Below are positions 50,501 to 58,802 of a stretch of 64,000 nt of DNA, in pieces. Each line of letters begins with the position of its first letter. Position 1 is the stretch's first letter. Source of the stretch: Solen grandis (lineage: Eukaryota > Mollusca > Bivalvia > Adapedonta > Solenidae); the NCBI GenBank assembly GCA_021229015.1, contig CM037784.1, forward strand, positions 67,549,013 through 67,613,012, written 5' to 3'. Made by a program: the position numbers and the translations under genes. The notes under the pieces are model-generated. The model searched no databases. It had not been told where the DNA came from and saw only the letters and a program-made list of their open reading frames with translations.

Positions 50501-53500
50501 GGAATAATATATTATTAAAAATTGGAAGCAGGTCTGATTCAGATTTCAGAATATAAAGATATATTCCAGATGTATATTGGATTTTGACAGTCTAATGACA
50601 TCAACATTTATTTCCAAAAGTACTGATGAATTACCTTGTCTTTAAACAAACCTGTTTTGACTTAAAACAGTTCTTTTAGTAAAAAAAACAAGTACTACTT
50701 TTGAATGAACACCATTCCTCTGGGGGCTTAGACTTAGGGCGTCAAGGTCATTTGAAGGTTAAGGTCACCTGGTGGGTTGAGCTTTTCATATTGAGCATGC
50801 ACCTGTGAAGTTTGGCAGCTATAGATGGAAGAATTTCTGTGCTATGGTCAAGGTTAAAGTTTTGTGACAAACAGACAAACCAAAAAAAATATGCGATCTA
50901 TTGATCCGGGGACATAAAGAAAAACATCTCCGTAGATGTGAATGAAATATACATTACCTAGGTAAATACTGACCTGTTGCTGTAGAGCTTTCCTTGCCTT
51001 ACGTTCATGTTGAAGCTGAGACTCTGCTTGTTTCAGCCTGTCTCTAAATTCATTCAATTCCTGCTCAAGGGCTGTATTTAGGCCTGGGCCTGAAGGCTGA
51101 ACCTGGCCTTGGTCAGGACTGCTTGCATTGTTACTGGACGGAGAGAACTGACCATGGCGACGATTTATGTGGGACTGGAGAAAGGAACTGTTCAGGAAAG
51201 CTTTGGAGCAGAAAGGGCACTGAAAAAAAAATATGAAAGAGATATAAAGACAAATGTACTATAAACTTTTTGAAAATGAAAGGAATATACCAATACCTTC
51301 ATGCAAAAACGATTTAGTCTTATACTGGAATAAACTTAGATACAATGGGTGTTCAAAAAGTTTGCAGATAAGTGTTCTCATTAAATTTTCTTTATTTTAC
51401 ATTGCAGATTTTTTAAATTGAGCTATATGCAAGTAAAAATATTTTCCACTTGATGCACAAAATATAAGATTTGTACCCCTCCTCGAGAAATAGAATATGG
51501 TATCCATAGTAACATTAATCTTGTTCAAATTTTGGTCGTTTTTATAAAAATGGTCTCAAATTATAGTGTCTCAAAGGTACAATTTTTACCATACGCCTTT
51601 CAAACTACATATACGTATTGCACAAACATTTGCAATGTCATTCATGACTTCATTTTGATTTATGACATCAGAAATATTAACACATGATGATGATGCAAAT
51701 CTGCAAACAGATGAGAAAATTAGTGTTGAGTAAAAACAGCCATCAAATTTCATGTTAGGAATGAAATTTCCAAGACTAAAATTATTGGAATGATACTTAT
51801 GGTGAAACTGAAGCGTGAACACAGCGATCTTCAAATGTACAAGCGGTTTGAGAAAGACTGGGAAAACGTTGGTGATGATGAGCACTGCAGTCAAGAAGTT
51901 GCCTGGCAGAGATTGGCGCTTTACAATCCCAAAATAATGGACAGAACAGAATGCAGTTATTCAACAACATTCATTATCAGCTAAATATGCCACATGTATG
52001 TGCCTTTTGGATACCCAAAACGATAAGTGATGACCAACGACAGCGAGTTAATTTTCATGTATTGAAACGCAAGCAGGTAACGTCATTGATCTTCCATCAT
52101 GTTAACGCCCCTTCTAATTGGTCAGCAACCAAACAGGCATTTAAAAGCAGCTAGGGTTAAAACTTCTGGGTCACCTTGTCTACAGGCTAGATCTATCACT
52201 CTGCAATTTCTTGCAGTTTCTTTCCTTTTCTTGTCATCAGAGTTATCTTCAAATGACACATTTTGAAGATATTGAATAACTTACTGCTGATCTCAAACTC
52301 AAATACAGAGATTGGCAAGTTAAGAATATGCTTTGTAGACTCTCAGATAGTGTATCTTCTTCCGAGGAGAGAACTTTAAATAGGGTTAAGCAGTGTTCTT
52401 CATAAGTCATTGGATGTATGAACCTTGACGTTGGCGTTGTTTTGTGTACGGCCGGAATTCGTTTGATGACCTTACTATTGTTACAACTGTACAGCATGCA
52501 TGCAAATGATTCATATGAAATTTTTTAATCCCTCTAATGATATGCAAAAAAAAAAATTACTTTATTATAGCTTCCAGAGCCAGCGTGTATCAACTGTTGT
52601 TGTGCAATCAACAGTTTCTTCCTTTTGTGACTCTCTTTTTTAACTGACGAAAGCTCCTCTTTCTGCTTGGCAAGCAATGCTTTTGTTTCTTCATGTTCCT
52701 GAAAATATATGTCATAAAAACAAATGATTTATGAAGGGTATATGATAATGATAGAAAAAAAAAAATACATGTATACTTTATATAGTTATAGAGGTGCTCG
52801 ATTTTATTGGTTAAACCACAGTCCAAAGCAGATTGTGGTACAAGGACAAATAATACTGGTACTTCGGTGGTTCTCGTATTACGGAAATGAGCAAATACAA
52901 AATTTCAATAATTTTGTCTTTTTTTAAAAAAATTTTAATTATAACACTTAACAATAATGGCCATGACATGTTTTCCTTTGCAAAACTTTTAATATTTAAT
53001 AATCTTCAACACAAGTCCCGGAATATTTTGTGCTGTATATCATGGTACATACTGCAGTATCAACCTTAAGACTTTGATATACCGTGGTACAGTTCCAACC
53101 CGTGGTTCCTAACTCTATATTGTTATTAATTATAATCTCAATATAATCTTTATTACTGATGCCTGATTGCGACACTTTTTCAATTGACATCTCAGTAACA
53201 TGCAATTCTTATCCTCAAAACTGACTGTACTTTCCAGGCTAACCATTATTCTGTCAAAATGACCCGAAATGAATAAACATATAGGTTAAATCAGTGAAAA
53301 ACTGTTTAAACCTACAATAAATAAATGCACATGAACCTTGCTTTCAATACAGTGGTATCTCTGTTATCCAAACGTGTGTTATTTGAACCTAACCTTCGGT
53401 CCTGATTTTTTTCCTTATATAAGTTCATATGAAATACAACCCTTTATTTGTTTGGTTTATTCAAACATAACCCTTTATCCAAAGTAAAATTGGGCCCCTA

Positions 53501-56500
53501 GTGTAATTTTCAATCACCTGTTCGCACCTCTTATCCGAACATGTCTGCCATGTGCTGATTGTCTTTTCACATTTGTTTCTCACCGGTCAAACTGTGAAGG
53601 TGACTTCAGCACAGTGCACATTAATTTGAATATAATTTGGATTGGTAATCAATTAAAGGCCTCCATAAATTGATTTTAAGTGATTTGATGTAAAACTAAT
53701 GGAAGAATGCGCTAATTAAAGAAATTAACGAGGGGTTGGTAATGATAAAGCAAACTTAAGGAGGATGGGTATAAATATTGACTGATTTGATTACAGTCAT
53801 CTATGTTCTGGAAAGGTTTCCACGACTAAAGCAGGCGATATCTAAGCTGAGCAACATAGGAATGGACCAAGTAATGGGTGAATATACAAGTAAGCTTCAA
53901 TATCATTTTCATTATAATTTATATATTTGTTTCACTTGGAATGAAATCACAGCTATCGGTGTAGACAAACAGGAAACAAAATGGCCGAAAGTAAGGGTAC
54001 TTAGTATAACAATAAAAACCTTTTTCATAACTTTCAAACAAGAATTATCATATGCCGGCTGTTATAGTCAGTATTCATTAAAATTAAAACACAAATTAGA
54101 ACATCTATCTTCACAACATATCACTAAATGCAAACATTAAAGTGTAACATTTGACCATATGGTTTATTCAAACAGATACTTTATTCGAAGTGAACTGTCG
54201 GTCCAGACGACTTCGGATAAATGAGATCCGACTTTAGTTACCTTTGTTCAACAACCTTCAACAAACATTCAGGATGGAAATATATCTGTTTTGGCATCAT
54301 ATTTATTTGACTAAGAGGTTTTTGAAATCAAAATTTCTCTGGAAAATATTATACAGTATAACCTCACTCTTAAGGCCACCTTTGGGACCAGAGCCAGGTG
54401 TCCTTAATTTGAAATTTGGCCTTAATTTCAAGGTTTTACATCAGCAGAAGTGTATTATGCACCTTTGATAACCCATCTACTGTATAAATTGTCTTAAAAT
54501 TATATAAGATTAATTAATAATGAACAAGTTAACAGGCCATTTTATGTTTTGGTTCCTTGTTTACATGAAAACTTTTTTTTTTTTTTTTCACATCCTAATA
54601 ATCATAATTATATCAAAATATACAATAACATTTTTCCTTCTAATGATTTTGATAGATAAAGTGAATAGGAGTAATGCAAAATGGTTATGAATGAATTTTT
54701 AAAGTACACTTTACAAAAAGAATGTGCTTATCAGCTTCTTTTAATTATTTTATTTGAAGTTCACCAATTAGTGATACAGCCTGAAAATCAGACATATTGA
54801 CTGAATCTTGATATTTTATGTAATTTCAATGGTCTTTATTTCTTTAATCAGTTGCTGTCAGATTTGCCATTAAATCAAGGAAAATGCATCAGAAATTGCA
54901 AAGAGTGTCACTCGGTTTAATGGACAAAAGGGCATAAATATCATACAAACTGACGGTGATAAAGGGATCCGTTTGAAGCCCCTATATCTTAAACATCTGC
55001 CACCTAGGTCTGTTGTCAGTTTGCATCTTGTGTACTGCTATCAAAACAAAACAAAGTGTCAAAATTCCAGTCATGTGTAACACACAGACTGGTTTGCAGG
55101 ATCAAGAGACTGGTGTACGTAATTAACATGAGTATTGTGCAACCAGTCTGATAATAGTTGAGAGGCATTATCTCCCTTGGACAAGTGCCCACTTTAGCTA
55201 GTTTCACTTTGCGATCAGGACCAAAATTGGTGTTTTTATTTCGCAATAGCCAGGTGCCCGCTGCCCACATTACTGAGGCAAGCGAACATATAGATAGATA
55301 TACATGTATATCAAAATGATCCGGACCACAAATTTTGACCGCAATACTAAGCTGCCTGTATTATTGAGGTGCTAAAGTGAGTTTCTACTGTATGTTGAAA
55401 AAGACCAAACAAAATACAGTGGTTACCTTGAAATTGCAAAGTTATTGTGAGCTGGTCCTTTTCATCGCATATTTTCCTTAAACATGAAAATACGTATAGA
55501 GTCACTATAGACGGTACTATATAGAATTACCTGTTGTGACTTCTTCAGGCTTTCCTCTAAACTATTTAGCTTTGTTGTTAAAAACTCCTGAGAATGCTGA
55601 AATAATTAAAAAAGAAAACAACTTGAGTGAAATAAATAAAAAAAATAAAACAATAAGATTATGACATTTTGCTCTTTTTTGTTATTCTAATTGAATATAT
55701 ATAATTTATACATTTATTATTTCATATTTACAACATATAAGGAAACCTGCACAAATTTAACAAGAGTTTTCTTTAGAACACATGTGTCACCTGCTGAAGC
55801 TTGACAGAAAAAGTGACAGACTGACAGCTGAATGGACAGACAGACGACAGAAAAGTGATCTCTATATGTCACCTCTGCTTACAGCAGGTGAAATAAAAAG
55901 TTAACCCTTTCCCTCATAGAGGATACAATGAAAAGACCTATGCGAACAGCATAAAACCAGATCAGCCTGCGAGTAACTCGCAGGCTGATCAGGTTTTATG
56001 CTGTTCGCTGCTCCTCAGTGGTCTGGAAATGAGGACTTTATAATTAAATTTGGTAAGGTTTAACTGTGGTTTTCTGCAGATCAGGCTTTATGTGGTACCT
56101 ATTGAGTGCGTCAAAATGAGTCTGTATGAGGGAAAGGGTTAAATAGAAATGTGTCAAGAGGACAAAGATGCCCCCATACGTCGCATTTTCCAAAACAAAG
56201 GCTAACACCAAGGTGCACAAGCACAAATACCTTCCGAGTTACCTGTGTCACAGTTTTGGGATGAACAGATAGATGGACAAAGGCAAGTCTATATGCCTCA
56301 CCTTTTGGTGGTGGGGGTGGGGGGGGGGGGGGGGGGGGGCATAAAAATACCCAGGTGAACAATATCATATCCTGAATAATATATTCGTGAAGTTTCAAGT
56401 ATGTAGTACAAATACTTTCAGAGTTTCGTGTGTCACTAGCATAAAATTCCATATTTTAAAACAAAGGCCCATAACTCTGTCAACTTCCAAGCGGTTTGAT

Positions 56501-57800
56501 GAAAATACCCAGGAGTGCAAGTTCATGTCCTGAATGAAATATCCATGAAGTTTCAAGTCTGTAGTACAAATACTTTCAGAGTGATGCGTGTCACAAAGTT
56601 CGGGATGGATGGACGTACGTACAGACAGACAGACAGACAGACAGACAAAGGCAAATCTATATCTCCCCCCACCCATTTTTTGTGGGGGCATAAAAAGTCA
56701 GTGTACAAAAAAATTATATAATATGCTGAATACTTCATGATATATATAAAGTCAAGTGTTGAAAGTTTAAGCCACACTAGTGTAATATCAAGAATTTGAA
56801 CTCTTCAAAATGAAACTACAAGTTCAACTTAGGCATAACATCTGAGAAATGCAATATTTCATGGATTTTTTGTTTAAATAAAAAGATTTAAAAAAAAACA
56901 AGTTAATGTAAAAAGAGAAGTCTCACCAGTAAGTACTCTATGGATAACTGGGCTAGTTTAAACAGCTTCAAGAAATTTGGGTCAACCATGCGGACATCCT
57001 GAAAAAAGAAATGAAAGCTTACATGAAATAGAAGAAATTTTAATCAATACTAGTATCCAGTACAGCAAATAAATCATTTTCATAATCCAGTTAGGCATAA
57101 AAAAAAGGTTTGTTTCTGGTAACACGACCAACCCATTATTTAACTCACCCCCCCCCTTTCTTTTTGAGTCCGAGACAAAAAAAAAAAAGTGTAAATAAAA
57201 AAAAATAAACAATATCCATCTGAACTTCGTTTAAACAATTTACTAACGATAACTTTGGAGACAGCCATTTTGAGATTATGGATTAGATTTAATTCATATA
57301 TGAAATATTAGCGAGTCTGAGTGGGAATATAATGTTTCAATTTTTCCTCCTTTTAAGAGTTCCAAAGACTTACCTTAAAAAGGATGTTTCACAGTAACCA
57401 AAAATTTGGCAACTCTTTCGACATCTTCTAAACAAGAAGGTACCATATTGAAACACTGACAGAAGTTTAAATTTGATCTTGATCCTCTAAAATCTAACAT
57501 GGTAGACTAAGAAGAAAAAAAACTTACGAGATCTATGCTAAAACATACCAGTTCTGCATCAATATTACAGAATGTGATGTTCATCAAGTTGTCTTGCAGT
57601 GCATTGAAGTCTAAGTTCCTTGACACGGTGTCAATATCAAGGGAGGCGATCCTTCTCCAGTCTATCTTCTCATATCTTTTTCTGAAGGCAAAGTTTCTGC
57701 CATTTTGACCAGGTTGGACACTGGAACCTGGATAGGCACTGTCATACACTGATTTGTTTTGATACATGCCTGGATGTGGGGTCATGAACTCCATTGCCAT
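38436..57800 (-). CDS. DZIP1: DZIP1/Iguana-type zinc-finger coiled-coil protein
   Basis: DZIP1 proteins act at the basal body and transition zone in cilium formation and influence Hedgehog signalling through Gli/Ci factors. Thirteen - strand exons join in frame to 577 residues. Seen: the N-terminal DZIP1 domain (about 39-130) with KRYEKIDWRRIASLDIDTVS, LQDNLMNITFCNI and VDPNFLKLFKLAQLSIEYLL; one C2H2 finger (C177, C180, H193, H198; CPFCSKAFLNSSFLQSHINR); long coiled coils (about 225-416); a Ser/acidic-rich linker (about 417-525); and a conserved helix near the end, LVSLLQEQLEKIGIP. The start ATG lies directly at a splice acceptor, so 5' untranslated exon(s) lie upstream. Human DZIP1 (867 residues) continues well beyond the 'LGI' helix. 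Here the frame meets TAA after VQLV, or could splice at CCG|GTACAA (38450). DZIP1 and DZIP1L cannot be told apart; an invertebrate pre-duplication form is likely. Confidence 0.93.
38862..39136 (-). mobile_element. tRNA-derived SINE, reverse orientation
   Basis: Reverse complement of the family copied at 45160-45475, near full length. On - it reads GGAGGTTGTGGGTTTGATCC (B-box) and then the 'CATGTCTATGGCGTGATACT' body and a GTTGGTGGGACGTATAACCC tail. It lies in DZIP1 intron 38590-39604. Confidence 0.8.
39605..39762 (-). CDS. DZIP1: DZIP1 exon: acidic linker
   Basis: Acceptor GATGCAG, donor GG|GTAAGT. Residues 475-526 plus a split glycine. AEQQKLAASAPQQT is followed by MEPSEDEEDDTEY and a Ser/Arg/Thr-rich stretch. 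Low complexity, with no domain assigned. Confidence 0.88.
39790..40466. repeat. 36-bp tandem repeat in DZIP1 intron
   Basis: About 19 copies of a unit reading TCACGTGAGACTAAATTCAT then TTATGTATCATAATTT. Two alternating variants differ at the start (CACGTGAGAC or CGTGTGTGAC). It begins about 28 bp upstream (on -) of the exon at 39605-39762. Because 36 is a multiple of 3 it makes a spurious open frame on +. Confidence 0.92.
40467..41143. other. DZIP1 intron, no element recognised
   Basis: AT-rich intron remainder with a GT run and T-run at about 41074-41101 next to the small exon. Nothing else seen. Confidence 0.5.
41144..41191 (-). CDS. DZIP1: DZIP1 micro-exon (16 codons)
   Basis: Acceptor CTTGCAG, donor TCT|GTAAGT, phase 0 at both ends. 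Encodes RTKEHELIIEEEMRRS (459-474). Supported by frame continuity and good splice sites, less by homology. Confidence 0.75.
41192..43669. other. DZIP1 intron, no element recognised
   Basis: 2478 bp, AT-rich, with only short homopolymers (T9 near 41886). Open frames here have no recognisable content. Confidence 0.5.
43670..43795 (-). CDS. DZIP1: DZIP1 exon: basic/Ser-rich linker
   Basis: Acceptor GTTTAG, donor AAG|GTAACA. Residues 417-458: KKKTKPKVPRLPRLPNPSSS then an acidic/Ser part ending VQSDEGK. A basic cluster precedes a Ser-rich stretch; possible phosphorylated linker (inference). Confidence 0.88.
43796..45159. other. DZIP1 intron, one SINE relic
   Basis: Apart from the SINE fragment at 44014-44140, no exon or repeat is recognised. 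Confidence 0.5.
44014..44140 (-). mobile_element. SINE family 2 tail, reversed
   Basis: Reversed match to the 3' half of the SINE at 35105-35320, including GTTTACCGTCGCTTCGACAG on + and 'CCAGCTAATTACAGGTGGAG'. Confidence 0.65.
45160..45475 (+). mobile_element. tRNA-derived SINE, near full length
   Basis: The best preserved SINE here. Pol III A-box TGGCCAAGTGGTTTAAGC and B-box GGTCATGGGTTGGATCC lie at its head, then a body with 'CATGTCTATGGCGTGATACT' and an A/C-rich tail AACAAAAACAAACAAAC. At least four other copies or fragments lie in the window. It may belong to one of the described bivalve SINE superfamilies; which one is not decided. Confidence 0.85.
45648..46189. repeat. 41-bp tandem array abutting a DZIP1 splice donor
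   Basis: About 13 copies of CATAACATTACAGCAGTCTG plus TTACCCTCCCTAAGTTACCCC. The array runs directly to the exon boundary at 46190. On the - strand each unit reads GGGGGTAACTTAGGGAGGG, close to the real donor CAG|GTAATTTAGGGAGGG. Confidence 0.9.
46190..46300 (-). CDS. DZIP1: DZIP1 exon: coiled coil
   Basis: Acceptor CTTCACAG, donor CAG|GTAATT. Residues 380-416, LSRALEKTKQELASKKARGE to EEQVEELIQ, with heptad-like spacing. Phase 0 at both ends. Confidence 0.9.
46828..46935 (-). CDS. DZIP1: DZIP1 exon: coiled coil
   Basis: Acceptor CTTGTAG, donor AAG|GTATTG. Residues 344-379, VHSVEVSLNSKFQKHDQQWE then QKVNNIKKQHSEELKK; aligns with human 'LLDSQESKWTARVQAIHQEH'. Confidence 0.9.
46936..47933. other. 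DZIP1 intron, no element recognised
   Basis: 998 bp of AT-rich sequence with no repeat or ORF of note. Confidence 0.5.
47934..48143 (-). CDS. DZIP1: DZIP1 exon: coiled coil
   Basis: Acceptor AATTTAG, donor CAG|GTAAAT. Residues 274-343. NEMEKMKEMFSKELQELNHK matches human DEMEKVKEMFMKEFKELTSK; the rest is Glu/Lys/Gln-rich coil. Confidence 0.93.
48397..48465 (-). mobile_element. SINE family 2 tail fragment, reversed
   Basis: TTTACCGTCACTTCGACAG, then GTCATATAGCGACATCCAG, as in the copies at 35105 and 44014. It lies in DZIP1 intron 48144-48660. Confidence 0.6.
48661..48705 (-). CDS. DZIP1: DZIP1 micro-exon (15 codons)
   Basis: Acceptor ATTCACAG, donor CAG|GTCAGT, phase 0. Encodes KYEQHGGEELSPEQQ (259-273) in the variable stretch after the zinc-finger exon. 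Supported by splice sites and frame continuity; could be alternatively spliced. Confidence 0.75.
48855..48990 (-). mobile_element. SINE family 2, degenerate, reversed
   Basis: Decayed match to 44014-44140 ('TTTACAGTCACTGCAACAAT', 'CCAGCTAATTACAGGTAGAG', 'ACAGAGGCATCTAGGTA'). Confidence 0.5.
48991..50217. other. DZIP1 intron, no element recognised
   Basis: AT-rich intron sequence with an A-run at about 49884-49903. Open frames, including a 134-codon one on -, have no recognisable content. Confidence 0.45.
50218..50362 (-). mobile_element. HINE-like family G, core-less copy 1
   Basis: On - it begins after a T-run with a TGTCACATGCTGTAAGTAGAGG-like hairpin (arms GTCACATGCT and AGAGGTGACA), then a CATCTGTCTGTTCATCTGTC leader, and ends GCTGGTGACACAT, the perfect hairpin TGTTCC-AA-GGAACA and TTCTTGTTTT. 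There is no tandem core, so it is an end-only version of the common plan. Confidence 0.7.
50974..51219 (-). CDS. DZIP1: DZIP1 exon: C2H2 zinc finger and coiled coil
   Basis: Acceptor TTTTTCAG, donor CAG|GTCAGT. Residues 177-258. The finger is C-x2-C-x12-H-x4-H: CPFCSKAFLNSSFLQSHINR plus RH. Human DZIP1 has the same finger ([20 protein letters not shown]). A Ser/Gln/Gly-rich spacer and then a coil ending ALQQQ follow. Confidence 0.95.
51343..52179 (+). pseudogene. mariner-type transposon remnant
   Basis: Inverted termini of about 20 bp: left CAATGGGTGTTCAAAAAGTTT after TA; right, read inward on -, ACAAGGTGACCCAGAAGTTT. The interior has + strand fragments resembling mariner transposase: VAWQRLALYNPKIM and then, in another frame, NMPHVCAFWIPKTISDDQRQ and HHVNAPSNWSATKQAF (like 'HHDNAPAH ... 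AFL'). Frames shift and large parts are missing, so it is dead. It lies in DZIP1 intron 51220-52560. Confidence 0.65.
52561..52698 (-). CDS. DZIP1: DZIP1 exon: coiled coil before the finger
   Basis: Acceptor TTTTCAG, donor AAA|GTAATT. Residues 131-176. KKESHKRKKLLIAQQQLIHA aligns with human 'EECKRRKKMISTQQLMIEA', directly before the zinc finger. Confidence 0.93.
53350..54235. mobile_element. pogo/Tigger-like element, degenerate ends
   Basis: Left terminus CAGTGGTATCTCTGTTATCC after TA. Right terminus read inward: AAAGTCGGATCTCATTTATC. Alignable but diverged, about 0.89 kb. Internal 'TTATCCGAAC'-type repeats lie near the left end. No transposase is recognised. Confidence 0.55.
54354..55390. 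mobile_element. pogo/Tigger-like element, ~1.04 kb
   Basis: Left terminus CAGTATAACCTCACTCTTAA. Right terminus read inward: CAGTAGAAACTCACTTTAGC. TA on both flanks (54352-54353, 55391-55392). No transposase ORF. Confidence 0.7.
55531..55596 (-). CDS. DZIP1: DZIP1 exon: end of N-terminal domain
   Basis: Acceptor ATTTCAG, donor CAG|GTAATT. Residues 109-130, HSQEFLTTKLNSLEESLKKS then QQ (human HSQEFLTSQLHTLEERLRLS). Confidence 0.95.
55759..55899 (-). mobile_element. HINE-like family G, core-less copy 2
   Basis: On - it starts with TTTCACCTGCTGTAAGCAG (hairpin arms TCACC and GGTGA), and ends AGCAGGTGACACAT, a TTCT-AA-AGAA hairpin and ACTCTTGTTAA. It abuts the TTAA of the MITE at 55905. Confidence 0.7.
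55905..56138. mobile_element. TTAA-flanked MITE (piggyBac-like) with cruciform
   Basis: TTAA at 55901-55904 and 56139-56142. Inverted termini CCCTTTCCCTCAT and ATGAGGGAAAGGG, 13 of 13 matched. 234 bp, non-coding. TTAA duplication and a CCC start are typical of piggyBac-type elements; the superfamily call rests on these alone. Confidence 0.75.
55942..56008. repeat. 67-bp near-perfect palindrome
   Basis: Arms of 32 bp (55942-55973 and 55977-56008) pair at 31 of 32 positions around a 3-base loop. Left arm starts GCGAACAGCATAAAACC and ends CAGCCTGCGAG. If transcribed it would form a pre-miRNA-sized hairpin. A decayed relative lies at 37930-38005. Confidence 0.92.
56148..56696 (-). repeat. Two ATGCCCCC-headed repeats, 3'-truncated
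   Basis: Two related - strand copies, heads at about 56345 (ATGCCCCC preceded by TTTTT, then a C/G run of over 20) and 56691 (ATGCCCCCAC), each followed by a GTCTGTCTGTC or TCTGTTCATCCC leader and one core with AGTATTTGTACTACAGACTT-like sequence. No CTTGTT end is seen. Family F-like heads. Confidence 0.5.
56927..56998 (-). CDS. DZIP1: DZIP1 exon: N-terminal domain
   Basis: Acceptor TTTCAG, donor CTG|GTGAGA. Residues 85-108, DVRMVDPNFLKLFKLAQLSI then EYLL (human GVDPVLLKLIRLAQFTIEYL). Human has a CPHC motif just before this point that is absent here. Confidence 0.95.
57549..57800 (-). CDS. DZIP1: DZIP1 first coding exon
   Basis: Acceptor TGTTCCAG lies immediately before ATG at 57800; donor CTG|GTATGT. 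Residues 1-84. A short variable lead (MAMEFMTPHPG) precedes RKRYEKIDWRRIASLDIDTV and LQDNLMNITFCNI, the hallmark N-terminus of the family. A second in-frame ATG follows at codon 3. Confidence 0.93.
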
Positions 57801-58802
57801 CTGGAACAAAGTGAAACTATATGAGACATTCATCATTACATGAGAGATATTAGACGTGTGCAACTTCTATACTACACAATAATCAATACTAATCTATTTC
57901 AAATTTACATGCCAATGGAAATCACCAAAGTTACCCATTTTGTAGCATGATAAATTGATAAAAAGCTGATCAAGAAAACATTTATATTATTATATTAGAT
58001 TTTGTGTTTTACATTTTGGTTCAAAATATTCAGAAATTCGATTTTTGTCATGTACGACGACAGAGTTTCAGATGACACATATGACATTTTGTTTACTCTT
58101 CACATTACCGTTAACTTTGAAATAAACTTTAAAAAAAAGTACAAGATCTTAAACAATATTTTTGATTCAAAACTAATTAACTTTCATAAAACCATAAAAC
58201 AAGAGTTTTAACTGTAAACAAGATGAAATCCTCAATAAACCATTCAAACATCTCCATCGTGATTTTATTAATCATTAATGCTTCTTATGTACTTTTCCAA
58301 ATTTATATTGCTGTTATTGGAGTTACTTTTATATTAAAAACAGAAAATTAACATGTTCATTGGATTGAAAAGTAAAGAAAAAAGTGAATTTTTTTAATCT
58401 TTTAGCAGTATACCCTTATATACCATGACTTCAAATCATATCCTAATGTTTTTATTAAACTATGAGTAAGTTTTGTTCATTACTGAAATAATTACCACAT
58501 TGTATAGACACTGATTAACTGATCACACAATGCAAACCTTAAACACTGAACATGGAAAGAAATAGGAGTCGCATGCTTGTAACTGTACGAAAAAGTGGCA
58601 TTCCGTTCATATTTAAATACAAACAATAAGTGATTTGTTTGACTGGCACACATTTTTTCAGTCACCATTCATTATAAAACAACAGAAGTATGCTCAGTAT
58701 TATCAGTCACTACAGTCATAATACATGTAGTATTAAATTCAGAAATGATCTTAACAATCTACTAGCTAAATAATCATTCATTAGGTATAAACATCAATTA
58801 AA

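Noticed and set aside
53778..54140. 120-codon open frame inside a pogo-like element, possible transposase
   Set aside because: No helix-turn-helix or DDE motif is visible and the frame crosses AT-rich filler.
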